20,252 nucleotides of DNA from Nitrospira sp. (GTDB lineage Bacteria; Nitrospirota; Nitrospiria; Nitrospirales; Nitrospiraceae): assembly GCA_030456405.1 (NCBI GenBank), contig JAKDNQ010000016.1:1-20252 (forward strand), written 5' to 3'. The notes beneath the pieces were generated by a model that was given only the letters and a program-made list of their open reading frames with translations, did not search any database and had not been told where the DNA came from. Shown one piece after another: positions 1 to 7,919 of the stretch; the first letter of the stretch is position 1; each line of letters begins with the position of its first letter. The position numbers and the translations under genes are program-made.

Positions 1-1937
1 TCGCCTGCCGCGAGGACCATCCCTTGCGACTCGATGCCCATTAACTTTGCCGGTTTCAAGTTGGCCACGATGACGATGGTTTTTCCGATCAAGGCCTCTG
101 GCTCGTACTTCTTGCCGATGCCCGCCACGATCTGTCGCTGTTCCGCCCCCTCTCCAAGGCTGACTTGCAGCTTGAGCAACTTCTCTGACCTGGGGACACG
201 TTCGGCGGTGAGAACCTTTGCTGTCTTGAGCTGAATCTTCATGAACTCGTCGATGGTGATCTGCGCAGGCACTGTTGCAGGGGCTGATGTCTGTGGCGCG
301 GCTGTGGTCGGCGCTGGTGTCGCTGTTGCTGGTTGTGGGGGAGTCGGTGCGTCGCTCACGGTGTTGGCTCCTTGTGGGTTCGATTCGATGCGAGGGAATA
401 GCGCTGGACCTCTACATATGATGGTGCCTGCCAAGGGGGCATCCCACTGGTATGATTCCTCAGGCAATGATTTTGAAAAGTCGAATGAAAGTCCAAGTTG
501 CTGCGCAAGCTGCGAAGCGGCTTGTGGCATATAGGGGTAGATGAGGACGGACAAGAGACGGAGTGCTCTTGCCACTGTATTAAGAACAGTGTTGAGCTTG
601 GGCCTACCATCGGGCTTTTTGGCCAAGTCCCATGGGGCGTTTTTATCAATAAACGTGTCGCACCAGGTGATGAGTGTCCATATATTCTGAAGACATACTT
701 TAAAGTGGAAATGAGAGAATAAATCGTCAATTACAATGGGATGCCCTTGAGCGATTTCTTTTATTCGTCCCTCTAGCTCTAGGGGCTGGTCGATAGATGT
801 GCCTCGGTCGGGAATGACACCTTGAGCAAATCGCTCGATCATTGTCAGTGTCCGACTAACCAGATTGCCAAGGCCGTTTGCCAGATCGCTATTGATGCGA
901 CTGATCATGACATCTTGCGAAAAGTCCCCGTCCTGCCCAAATTGAACCTCACGAAGTAAAAAATAGCGGAAGGCGTCGGCGCCGAATTCATCGATCATTT
1001 TATTGGGATCGACAACGTTGCCGCGACTCTTCGACATCTTTTCTCCATCGACGGTCCACCAACCATGGGCGAAGATCGTCTCCGGAAGTTTCATGTCTAA
1101 GGCCATCAGCATCGTGGACCAATAGACGGCATGCGTCGTGAGAATGTCTTTCCCAACCAAGTGGACGTTGGCAGGCCAGAATTTCTCACGTGCTGAAGGT
1201 TGTGCAAGATACTCCAGCGCTGAGACGTAATTCACCAGGGCGTCGAACCAGACGTAGGTAACGTAGTTCGTATCGAACGGGAGTTCGATGCCCCATGAGA
1301 GCCTGGACTTTGGTCGGGAGATTGAGAGATCGCCGAGCTTCTTCGTGGTCAAGAAACCCAGGACTTCGTTGCGCCGAGACTCAGGGTGGATGAAGTTCGG
1401 ATGTTCCCTGATGTGCTCGATCAGGCGGTCCTGATACTGCCCCATCTTGAAGAAATAGTTATGCTCGCTGATGCGTTCGACTGGCCGTTTGCAGTCAGGG
1501 CAGAGACCAGCCTCGATGTCTTTTTCTGTCCAAAACCGCTCGTCAAATGTGCAATACCATCCAGTGTAGTCATCTTTGTAAATCAGTTGTTTATCGAAAA
1601 GTACTTGAAGGCATAGTTGAACAATTGATTTGTGTGGCCCATCTGTCGTTCTTATGAAGGCATTGTTCGAGATGTTCAGCCGTTTCCAGAGTTCCTGAAA
1701 CTGTGGAGCCAGCTTGTCACAATGGGATTGCGGGTCGACGCCGGCTTTGGCCGCGGCTTGCTGAACTTTTTGTCCATGTTCATCGAGCCCGGTCAGAAAG
1801 AACACATCACGTCCACGCAGGCGCCAGTAGCGAGATAGAACATCGGCGGCCACGGTTGTATAGGCATGGCCGATGTGTGGCACATCGTTCACGTAGTAGA
1901 TGGGCGTTGTGATGTAAAAACTATTAGGGTGGCTCAT
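1..1937 (-). CDS. metG: Methionyl-tRNA synthetase (partial, 3' end beyond window)
   Basis: Charges tRNA(Met) with methionine in the cytoplasm. The frame opens at ATG 1937-1935 and stays open to the left edge, giving 645 visible codons with no stop. Class I signatures are present: HIGH at residues 21-24 and KMSKS at 300-304. The zinc knuckle of the connective-peptide region is C129-x2-D132 ... C146-x2-C149, so one usual Cys is Asp. An anticodon-binding helical domain follows, then an Ala/Pro/Thr-rich linker (about residues 524-558). Last comes an EMAP/Trbp111-like OB-fold tRNA-binding domain starting near IDEFMKIQL, typical of dimeric MetRS. Perhaps 20-40 residues are missing. The gene lies 39 nt downstream of holB on the same strand, the familiar tmk-holB-metG order. 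No strong Shine-Dalgarno is visible before the ATG. Several stretches are AT-richer than the neighbouring genes. Identity is very secure. Confidence 0.97.
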   Translation of the reverse strand, partial: MSHPNSFYITTPIYYVNDVPHIGHAYTTVAADVLSRYWRLRGRDVFFLTGLDEHGQKVQQAAAKAGVDPQSHCDKLAPQFQELWKRLNISNNAFIRTTDGPHKSIVQLCLQVLFDKQLIYKDDYTGWYCTFDERFWTEKDIEAGLCPDCKRPVERISEHNYFFKMGQYQDRLIEHIREHPNFIHPESRRNEVLGFLTTKKLGDLSISRPKSRLSWGIELPFDTNYVTYVWFDALVNYVSALEYLAQPSAREKFWPANVHLVGKDILTTHAVYWSTMLMALDMKLPETIFAHGWWTVDGEKMSKSRGNVVDPNKMIDEFGADAFRYFLLREVQFGQDGDFSQDVMISRINSDLANGLGNLVSRTLTMIERFAQGVIPDRGTSIDQPLELEGRIKEIAQGHPIVIDDLFSHFHFKVCLQNIWTLITWCDTFIDKNAPWDLAKKPDGRPKLNTVLNTVARALRLLSVLIYPYMPQAASQLAQQLGLSFDFSKSLPEESYQWDAPLAGTIICRGPALFPRIESNPQGANTVSDAPTPPQPATATPAPTTAAPQTSAPATVPAQITIDEFMKIQLKTAKVLTAERVPRSEKLLKLQVSLGEGAEQRQIVAGIGKKYEPEALIGKTIVIVANLKPAKLMGIESQGMVLAAG

Positions 1938-1976
1938 GTGGCGTGACAAAAGATAGCAGGTAATAAACGGGGAAAT

Positions 1977-3005
1977 CTAGGCAGGCATAGGCGCCGATGA
2001 TACGGCCACGGCGTCGCGTAAGCGGAGCAGGATCATTTCCAACGCCATATGGAGATTGAGGTGGCGTGTGGCGCGTTGCTCGGTCATCTCAATCTCACGG
2101 AGCAGGCGCAAGAGCGAATCGGTGTCGGCCTGTTGTGCATACGATTCAAGCGTGGTGAGATCGTCAAGATACAGCATCTGGTCGCGATCTCCTCCGACCT
2201 GAATCAAGACGAGGTCGCGGATCCAGCGAGCGAGCCAGGCGAGGATGTCCTGCGCACGGTCGGCTTTCGCAATGGCTTCCGCCGAGGACAGGACGGATCC
2301 GATCGATTGCAAGGATTGAGGTCGGATCAAGTCCACGAGCTCTTGTTGACGTGCGCGAGTGTCTTTCACGTCGGCGGTGAGGGCATCACCGAGACGGCCT
2401 TCGCTGATGATGGCAAGGAATCGCGCGTCTGCGGGAGAGACGTTCCGTTTCAGGATGAGCGCGGCTTCCACCTGTGTGCGGACTGGTGTCGTAAAACGAA
2501 GGGCCTGACAGCGTGACCGGATCGTTGCCGGGAGGGCAGAAGGGCGGCTTGAAATGACGAGGAAGAGGCTATGGGGCGGCGGCTCTTCCAGCGTTTTGAG
2601 CAGCGCGTTAGCCGCGCCGGTGGTCAGGCGGTCGGCGTCGTCGATGAGACAGATTTTCCGCTCACCGATGAGCGGGCGGTACATGATGTGATGCTCGATC
2701 TCGCGGATTTGCTCAATCTTGATTTGCGGGGTCGCTTGCTCTTGGTCCGGCTCGATGATGAAAAAATCCGGATGCGTGCGGGCGTCGATCTGTCGGCAGG
2801 ATCGGCAGGCGCCACAACTGTCGAGACGTGCTGTCTCTGAGGGCCGTTCGCAGTTGAGTGCTTGCGCGAGACGAACAGCCGTCAATCGTTTCCCAATCGC
2901 CTCTTCGCCATGGAACAGATAGGCATGAGCCAGTCGCTCATGGGTGATGGCGGACTGTAACGATCCGATGGACTGCTGGTGGCCGATACAGTCGCGAAAG
3001 GGCAT
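1977..3005 (-). CDS. holB: DNA polymerase III subunit delta' (clamp loader)
   Basis: A 342-residue AAA+ clamp-loader subunit that works with delta and gamma/tau to load the beta sliding clamp at the replication fork. The N-terminal sequence IGHQQSIGSLQSAI and LAHAYLFHG are typical. The P-loop region reads G33-E-E-A-I-G-K-R40, with Arg where an active ATPase has Ser/Thr; delta' is generally a non-hydrolysing subunit. A zinc module is seen as C52, C64, C67 and C70. A Walker B-like LIDDAD (120-125), NALLKTLEEPP (133-143) and the conserved SRC motif (164-166) follow, then the helical collar domain. DnaX (gamma/tau) is the main alternative, but the degraded P-loop and the position next to tmk favour delta'. 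It starts one base after the tmk stop codon, so translation is probably coupled. Confidence 0.93.
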   Translation of the reverse strand: MPFRDCIGHQQSIGSLQSAITHERLAHAYLFHGEEAIGKRLTAVRLAQALNCERPSETARLDSCGACRSCRQIDARTHPDFFIIEPDQEQATPQIKIEQIREIEHHIMYRPLIGERKICLIDDADRLTTGAANALLKTLEEPPPHSLFLVISSRPSALPATIRSRCQALRFTTPVRTQVEAALILKRNVSPADARFLAIISEGRLGDALTADVKDTRARQQELVDLIRPQSLQSIGSVLSSAEAIAKADRAQDILAWLARWIRDLVLIQVGGDRDQMLYLDDLTTLESYAQQADTDSLLRLLREIEMTEQRATRHLNLHMALEMILLRLRDAVAVSSAPMPA

Positions 3006-3006
3006 G

Positions 3007-3684
3007 CTATTTCGTGCGGTGTGGAAGATGACGTTGTCGAGCCATCCAATCTACCACGATCTCGGTGAGCTCGTCCCGAACCTCGTGCGCTGGTCGATTC
3101 GCATTCACAATCGTCATGCGGTCAGGCTCTTGGGCAGCGAGCGTCAAAAAACCTCTGCGTACTTTTCGATGAAAACGTGCAGTCTCACGATCCAACCGAT
3201 TCAGTGACCCACGATCCGCTTGCCGTCTGGCTAAGCCTACTGAAACTGGGAGGTCGAGTATGAGGGTGAGATCCGGTGTGAACCCGCCGGTTGCGACCTC
3301 ATTGGCTGCCCGTAACCACTGAAGATCGATGCCCCGCCCGAATCCTTGATAGGCAAACGTGGAATCGGAAAACCGGTCGCAGAGCACGACAGTGCTACGC
3401 TCCAGCGCGGGCCTAATGACATGCGTGACATGCTGACATCTTGCAGCGAGAATCAATAGGGCTTCGGCCTGAGGTGTGACCGGTTCGTGGGGTGACGCCG
3501 TGAGGAGGATCTGGCGGATCGCTTCGGCGGTCGAGGTCCCTCCCGGTTCTCTCGTATGGAGCACAGGATATCCTGCATGAATGAGTCCCTCCGCGAGGTA
3601 ACGAATCTGGGTGCTTTTTCCGCTGCCTTCGACTCCCTCTAGTGTAATGAACGGGCCGCGAGCCTGTCGCTTTTTTGCGGGCAT
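3007..3684 (-). CDS. tmk: Thymidylate kinase
   Basis: Phosphorylates dTMP to dTDP with ATP, an essential step of dTTP synthesis. The 225-residue product has a P-loop at LEGVEGSGKST (15-25), the TREPGGT substrate-site motif (44-50), the DRF motif (103-105, the DR[YF] of the family) followed by STFAYQGFGRG, and a lid region rich in Arg (RRQADRG). It is slightly longer than the usual 205-215 residues because of a short basic N-terminus before GPFITLEG. The ATG at 3684-3682 is supported by GAGGAAG on the minus strand (3698-3692), 7 nt upstream. It is the first gene of the leftward unit tmk-holB-metG; its promoter must lie in the divergent gap at 3685-3815. Confidence 0.96.
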   Translation of the reverse strand: MPAKKRQARGPFITLEGVEGSGKSTQIRYLAEGLIHAGYPVLHTREPGGTSTAEAIRQILLTASPHEPVTPQAEALLILAARCQHVTHVIRPALERSTVVLCDRFSDSTFAYQGFGRGIDLQWLRAANEVATGGFTPDLTLILDLPVSVGLARRQADRGSLNRLDRETARFHRKVRRGFLTLAAQEPDRMTIVNANRPAHEVRDELTEIVVDWMARQRHLPHRTK

Positions 3685-3757
3685 TGTCGGGCTTCCTCAT
3701 CGATGAAGAAAACGGGCGGGATGGTATTCCAAGTTGTTGAAAATAGCAAGAAAAGGC

Positions 3758-3787
3758 TTGCGAGGTCCTCGAAACTCTCTGTATGAT
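3758..3787 (+). promoter_or_regulatory. Sigma70-like promoter for the DUF502-glmU-glmS unit
   Basis: In the divergent gap between tmk and the rightward genes, TTGCGA (3758-3763) is followed after 18 nt by TATGAT (3782-3787), a good match to -35/-10 boxes. Transcription would start near 3794. That puts the ATG triplets at 3783-3791 in or beside the -10 box and supports ATG 3816 as the start of the next gene. The spacer holds the perfect palindrome CGAGG-T-CCTCG (3761-3771), which could be an operator. The prediction rests on sequence only. Confidence 0.5.
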
Positions 3788-3815
3788 GATGGCCTATTGC
3801 TGTCAGCGCATATCT

Positions 3816-4484
3816 ATGCTGAAAACCTTGCTAAAACGCTACTTTCTGACGGGCTTGCTCGTGATTATCCCCATCTGGGGAACCATTCTGATTTTGAAGA
3901 CTCTGTTCGTGGCTGTCGATGGGATCCTCGGAGATCTCCTGGCCCGGTTGGTGCCGAGTCATTATGTGCCGGGGTTGGGGATTGTGGCATTGATTGTCTT
4001 GATCTTTGTGACCGGGCTGTTTGCCACCAATTTTATGGGCCGTCAAATCGTGAAGTGGTGGGAGAGATGCTTAAATCGTGTGCCGCTCGTACGAGGCATC
4101 TACTCGACGTTGAAATCCATGATGGATGTTTTGTCGTTTTCCCAGCATGCGCCTTATAATCGTGTCGTGATGATTCAATTTCCTAAGAACGGCCACTATT
4201 GCATTGCCTTCGTCACAGGCGTGACCAAAGGGGACATGCAGGATCTTGCGCAGGAGCCGCTGATCCATGTGTACGTACCGACGTCGCCGAATCCGACGTC
4301 TGGCTATTTCCTGTTGGTGCCGGAACATGAAGTCACATCCGTCGATATGAGCGTCGAAGAGGCGATGAAGCTCATCGTCTCCGGCGGGCTCTGCTCACCG
4401 TCCACGTCCTTGGCCTCGGCTGTGACTGTCGCGACGAAGTGGGGCACGGTCAAACAGCCTGAAACGGGGGTGCCGATCGGATGA
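3816..4484 (+). CDS. DUF502 family membrane protein
   Basis: A 222-residue protein of the DUF502 family, whose function is not established. From the chosen start it begins MLKTLLKRYFLTGLLVIIP, matching the family's usual N-terminus. Two hydrophobic segments are visible near residues 9-32 and 50-75, before and after a loop. Then come the family-typical stretch VPLVRGIYSTLKSMMDVL and a soluble C-terminal part with PTSPNPTSGYF, the hallmark of the family. In-frame ATGs at 3783, 3786 and 3789 would add 9-11 residues (MMMAYCCQRIS), but they overlap the predicted -10 box, so I prefer 3816. No clear ribosome binding site decides it. The TGA stop overlaps the glmU ATG (ATGA), so expression is likely coupled to cell-wall precursor synthesis. 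A direct link in function is not shown. Confidence 0.88.
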   Translation: MLKTLLKRYFLTGLLVIIPIWGTILILKTLFVAVDGILGDLLARLVPSHYVPGLGIVALIVLIFVTGLFATNFMGRQIVKWWERCLNRVPLVRGIYSTLKSMMDVLSFSQHAPYNRVVMIQFPKNGHYCIAFVTGVTKGDMQDLAQEPLIHVYVPTSPNPTSGYFLLVPEHEVTSVDMSVEEAMKLIVSGGLCSPSTSLASAVTVATKWGTVKQPETGVPIG

Positions 4485-6085
4485 GCCGTTCACGAGCCAC
4501 TGAGGTTTCGACGGTAAAAAAGCCGGTCAGCCACGACCAGCAGGGAACAATCGCCGGACTTGCGGTGGTCGTGATGGCTGCTGGGCTCGGGAAGCGTATG
4601 CGCTCAAAACAGGCGAAGGTGCTGCATCCTGTGGCGGGCCAGGCGATGGTGCTCTATTCGATTGGGCTTGGGTTGCGCGTTGCGGGAGATCGTATGGCAG
4701 TTGTGGTAGGGCATCAGGCTGATCAGGTTCGTCACGTGATCGGCCATGCACTCTCGGAAAAGAGCGGCGGCTCTCCGGTGGCGATTGTCGAACAACGGGA
4801 GCAATTGGGTACGGGGCATGCTGTCTTACAGAGCCGTCCGGTCTTTGCGGTAGGCAAACAGGGCGCCCCAACCAGGTATCTCATTCTGAACGGCGATATG
4901 CCGCTGCTTCAGGAAAAGACCGTGCGCGAACTCCTTCGTGTCCATGAGGCGGAACGTGCCACCGTGACCATTCTGACTGCAGTGCTCCCGGACGCGAGCG
5001 GATACGGACGGGTCGTGCGCGCGCATTCGGGCGAGCGAACGGTCTCTCGCATTGTTGAGGATCGTGATGCCGATGCGGAGGAGCAAGCGATCCGTGAAAT
5101 CAATGTGGGCACCTATGTGGTCGACGGCGAGTTTCTCTTCAGCGCGTTGGAAAAACTCGATCCCAGCAACGCCCAAGGGGAATACTATTTGACGGACATT
5201 ATCCATCTCGCGGAACATTCCGGACGGCGTGTGGCTGCTGTGGTGCTCGACAATCCCGATGAAGGGCTTGGGGTGAATACTCGCCGGCAGCTTGCAGAAG
5301 CGGAACAGGTGGTGCGGCAGCAGATTCGGGATCGCTGGCTGGATGCCGGGGTGACGATGATCGATCCGTCCTCAGTGTGGATCGATGCCACAGTCACGAT
5401 CGGGAAAGACACAATCTTACATCCCAACGTGACGCTCGAAGGGACTACGGTCATCGGGGAAGATTGTGTGCTGCGATCCTCTGTCAGGTTGAAGGATTGC
5501 ACCGTCGGTACCGGTGTTGAGATCCTTGATCACTGCGTCTGTACCGATTCTCATATCGAGGACGTCGCGCATGTGGGGCCGTTTGTCCATCTGCGTCCAG
5601 GTGTGGTGGTGCGGAAAAAGGCCAAGGTCGGGAATTTTGTCGAGATGAAAAAAACCGATCTGGGCGAAGGGTCGAAGGCGAACCATCTGAGTTATCTGGG
5701 AGACGCAACAATCGGCAAAGGAGTCAACATCGGCGCCGGTACCATTACCTGTAACTACGATGGTGTCCGAAAGTTTCAGACGATCATTGGGGATGGAGTT
5801 TTTCTAGGCAGCGACACGCAGTTGATTGCGCCGGTGACGGTGGGGGCGGGAGCCGTCATCGCAGCCGGCACCACGGTCACGAAGGATGTGCCGGCGGATG
5901 CCTTGGTGATTGGGCGGGTGCCTCAAGTGAATCGTGCAGGATGGGCGGCGCGCCGGCGGGCGCTGCAAGCCGACGTGAAGCGTGAAACGAAGTCCACTCG
6001 CCTGACGCCTGACGCCTCACGCCGCAGGAAGAAACGACCGCCGGCTTCAAAGGGTGGACAAACGAAGAAACGCAGCAGAGGTTAA
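4481..6085 (+). CDS. glmU: Bifunctional GlcNAc-1-P uridylyltransferase / GlcN-1-P acetyltransferase
   Basis: Catalyses the last two steps to UDP-GlcNAc, the precursor of peptidoglycan and lipopolysaccharide. The nucleotidyltransferase domain follows a 27-residue N-terminal extension and carries MAAGLGKRM (32-40), K46 in KVLH, EQLGTGHAV and NGDMPL. The C-terminal left-handed beta-helix shows repeated hexapeptides and the acetyltransferase motif VGNFVEMKK ... KANHLSYLGDA. Its His402 corresponds to the E. coli catalytic His363, and NIGAGTITCNYDG follows. At 534 residues it is longer than the usual 450-470, because of the N-terminal extension and a Lys/Arg-rich tail (about the last 45 residues). 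That tail is encoded partly by a 7-nt-periodic tract at 5972-6023. The ATG overlaps the DUF502 stop. glmS follows after two bases. Confidence 0.97.
   Translation: MSRSRATEVSTVKKPVSHDQQGTIAGLAVVVMAAGLGKRMRSKQAKVLHPVAGQAMVLYSIGLGLRVAGDRMAVVVGHQADQVRHVIGHALSEKSGGSPVAIVEQREQLGTGHAVLQSRPVFAVGKQGAPTRYLILNGDMPLLQEKTVRELLRVHEAERATVTILTAVLPDASGYGRVVRAHSGERTVSRIVEDRDADAEEQAIREINVGTYVVDGEFLFSALEKLDPSNAQGEYYLTDIIHLAEHSGRRVAAVVLDNPDEGLGVNTRRQLAEAEQVVRQQIRDRWLDAGVTMIDPSSVWIDATVTIGKDTILHPNVTLEGTTVIGEDCVLRSSVRLKDCTVGTGVEILDHCVCTDSHIEDVAHVGPFVHLRPGVVVRKKAKVGNFVEMKKTDLGEGSKANHLSYLGDATIGKGVNIGAGTITCNYDGVRKFQTIIGDGVFLGSDTQLIAPVTVGAGAVIAAGTTVTKDVPADALVIGRVPQVNRAGWAARRRALQADVKRETKSTRLTPDASRRRKKRPPASKGGQTKKRSRG
5972..6023. 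repeat. Heptad-repeat tract inside the glmU 3' end
   Basis: On the plus strand CGTGAAG CGTGAAA (5973-5986) are tandem 7-mers. About 15 nt later the same type of unit appears on the opposite strand: read on the minus strand, 6023-6003 is GGCGTGA, GGCGTCA, GGCGTCA. The two halves can pair partly (AGCGTGA at 5978-5984 with TCACGCC at 6017-6023, 6 of 7). Similar 7-nt periodic tracts occur after gatA and after mgtE in this window, where they are non-coding. Here the tract is translated as part of the basic GlmU tail. Confidence 0.6.
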
Positions 6086-6087
6086 GT

Positions 6088-7917
6088 ATGTGTGGAATTG
6101 TCGGATATGTGGGCCATGAGCAGGCGGTGCCAATTTTGATCGATGGGCTGGCCAAGCTGGAGTATCGAGGCTACGACTCAGCCGGTGTCGCGGTGTTGCA
6201 AGGTGAGAAGATTGAAATTCGGCGCACGGTCGGCAAGCTGGCCAATCTTCAGAGATCGCTCAAGGAGAACGAACTGACGGGCATGGTGGGGATCGGCCAT
6301 ACGCGATGGGCGACGCACGGGAAGCCCTCGGAGCAAAACGCCCACCCGCATCGCTCGAAAGGCTGCGTGCTCGTGCACAACGGCATCATTGAAAATTATC
6401 AGCCTCTGAAACAGCAATTAGAGAACGAAGGCTACGCATTTCATTCGGAAACGGACACGGAAGTCGTGGCGCATCTGATCGATAAATATCTCGAACAAGG
6501 CATGAAGCTGGCTGAGGCGGTGCGAGCCGCCACGAAGGATGTGCGAGGGAGTTATGCGCTTGCCGTCATTTCGGAGCGGGAACCGGGGACGATGGTTGCG
6601 GCCCGTTCCGGATGTCCGTTGGTCGTGGGCACAACCGCCAAGGCGTCCTTCGTCGCGTCCGACGTCATGGCCATGCTCTCCCATACCCGTGATGTGACCT
6701 ACCTCGAAGAGGGCGATATGGCGGTTATGACTGCAACCGACATCCATTTCACGGATACCGAGGGCCGGTCTGTGAAACGAAAACTCACGAAGATCACCTG
6801 GGATGCCTCTGCGGCGGAAAAGAGCGGATTCCCGCACTTCATGCTGAAGGAGATTCACGAACAGCCGCAGACGATTCTCGACACGATGCGCGGGCGCTAT
6901 TCCTACGAGACCGGCGAGGCGGATCTGCCGGATATCGGATTGACGCCGAAAGAGTTTGCCGCCGTCGGACGGATCTGGATCGTGGCCTGTGGCACCTCGT
7001 GGCACTCGGGGTTGGTGGGGAAGTACCTGCTGGAGGAGATGGTCCGTACACCGGTGCAGGTCGATATCGCCAGCGAATTCCGTTACCGCGATCCGTTGGT
7101 CGGGAAAGACGATCTTTTTATCACGATCTCGCAGTCCGGCGAGACAGCGGACACGCTGGCCGCCGCGCGTGAAGCGAAGAGAAAAGGGGCGCGTGTCGTC
7201 TCGGTCGTGAACGTGGTGGGCAGTACCCTGGCCCGCGAATCCGACGGCGTGCTCTACACGCATTGCGGGCCTGAAATCGGCGTCGCTTCGACCAAAGCCT
7301 TCACGGCTCAGCTGACGGCGCTCTACATGCTGGCATTGCATTTGGGCCGGGTGCGCGGAACCTTGTCTGTTGCAGATGGCAAGGCCTGGCTGGATCGCCT
7401 AGTCCGGCTTCCGGTGTTGGTCGAACAAGTGCTCGGTCGCGAGGCGGAGATTATTGCGATTGCCAAACGGTATTATAAGAAGCGGAACTTCTTGTTCCTC
7501 GGTCGCGGTATCAATTACCCCATCGCGCTCGAAGGCGCATTGAAGCTGAAAGAAGTGTCTTATATTCATGCCGAAGGCTATGCCGCAGGAGAGATGAAGC
7601 ATGGCCCGATCGCGCTCATCGATAAGGATATGCCGGTCGTCGTGTTGGCGCCCAAGGACAGGTTGTATGAAAAGACCGTGAGCAATCTCATGGAAGTGAA
7701 AGCTCGGCGTGCGCCGGTCATCGCGTTCGTGGCGGAAGGCGAGCGGGAGTTGGGAAAGATTGCCGATGCGGTGTTCACGATTCCCGACACCCATCCACTG
7801 CTCTCGCCGATTTTGTTTACGATTCCATTGCAGCTTCTGGGATATCATATCGCCGTGCTGCGCGGCGCGGATGTGGATCAGCCACGGAACCTAGCCAAAA
7901 GCGTGACGGTAGAATAA
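6088..7917 (+). CDS. glmS: Glutamine--fructose-6-phosphate aminotransferase (isomerizing)
   Basis: Makes glucosamine-6-phosphate from fructose-6-phosphate and glutamine, the first committed step to UDP-GlcNAc. It has 609 residues, the family length. The N-terminal class II glutaminase domain begins MCGIVGYVG with the Cys2 nucleophile, followed by GHTRWATHG and HNGIIENY. Two SIS sugar-isomerase domains follow, with VACGTSWHSG, ISQSGETADTLAA, EGALKLKEVSYIHAEGYAAGEMKHGPIAL, and the conserved C-terminus DQPRNLAKSVTVE. GCAGAGG ending at 6081 is a good ribosome binding site, 6 nt before the ATG. It starts two bases after glmU, so both enzymes of the pathway share a transcript. No glmS ribozyme can fit in that gap. 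The downstream boundary is a repeat-like element beginning three bases after the stop. Confidence 0.98.
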   Translation: MCGIVGYVGHEQAVPILIDGLAKLEYRGYDSAGVAVLQGEKIEIRRTVGKLANLQRSLKENELTGMVGIGHTRWATHGKPSEQNAHPHRSKGCVLVHNGIIENYQPLKQQLENEGYAFHSETDTEVVAHLIDKYLEQGMKLAEAVRAATKDVRGSYALAVISEREPGTMVAARSGCPLVVGTTAKASFVASDVMAMLSHTRDVTYLEEGDMAVMTATDIHFTDTEGRSVKRKLTKITWDASAAEKSGFPHFMLKEIHEQPQTILDTMRGRYSYETGEADLPDIGLTPKEFAAVGRIWIVACGTSWHSGLVGKYLLEEMVRTPVQVDIASEFRYRDPLVGKDDLFITISQSGETADTLAAAREAKRKGARVVSVVNVVGSTLARESDGVLYTHCGPEIGVASTKAFTAQLTALYMLALHLGRVRGTLSVADGKAWLDRLVRLPVLVEQVLGREAEIIAIAKRYYKKRNFLFLGRGINYPIALEGALKLKEVSYIHAEGYAAGEMKHGPIALIDKDMPVVVLAPKDRLYEKTVSNLMEVKARRAPVIAFVAEGERELGKIADAVFTIPDTHPLLSPILFTIPLQLLGYHIAVLRGADVDQPRNLAKSVTVE

Positions 7918-7919
7918 AT

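Noticed and set aside
356..730. 124-codon minus-strand frame overlapping metG
   Set aside because: It is out of frame with metG, which is continuously open through the region with correct motifs on both sides; there is no frameshift to explain.
4826..5218. 130-codon minus-strand frame inside glmU
   Set aside because: Antisense to the GlmU nucleotidyltransferase domain, with no domain signature.
6082..6090. Possible glmS ribozyme/riboswitch upstream of glmS
   Set aside because: The glmU-glmS gap is only two bases and glmU coding sequence precedes it; the ribozyme is also mainly a Firmicutes feature.
6418..7341. 307-codon open frame on the minus strand inside glmS
   Set aside because: It lies wholly antisense to the well-supported glmS, has no recognisable protein features (many His/Arg runs), and is what GC-biased codon use produces on the opposite strand.
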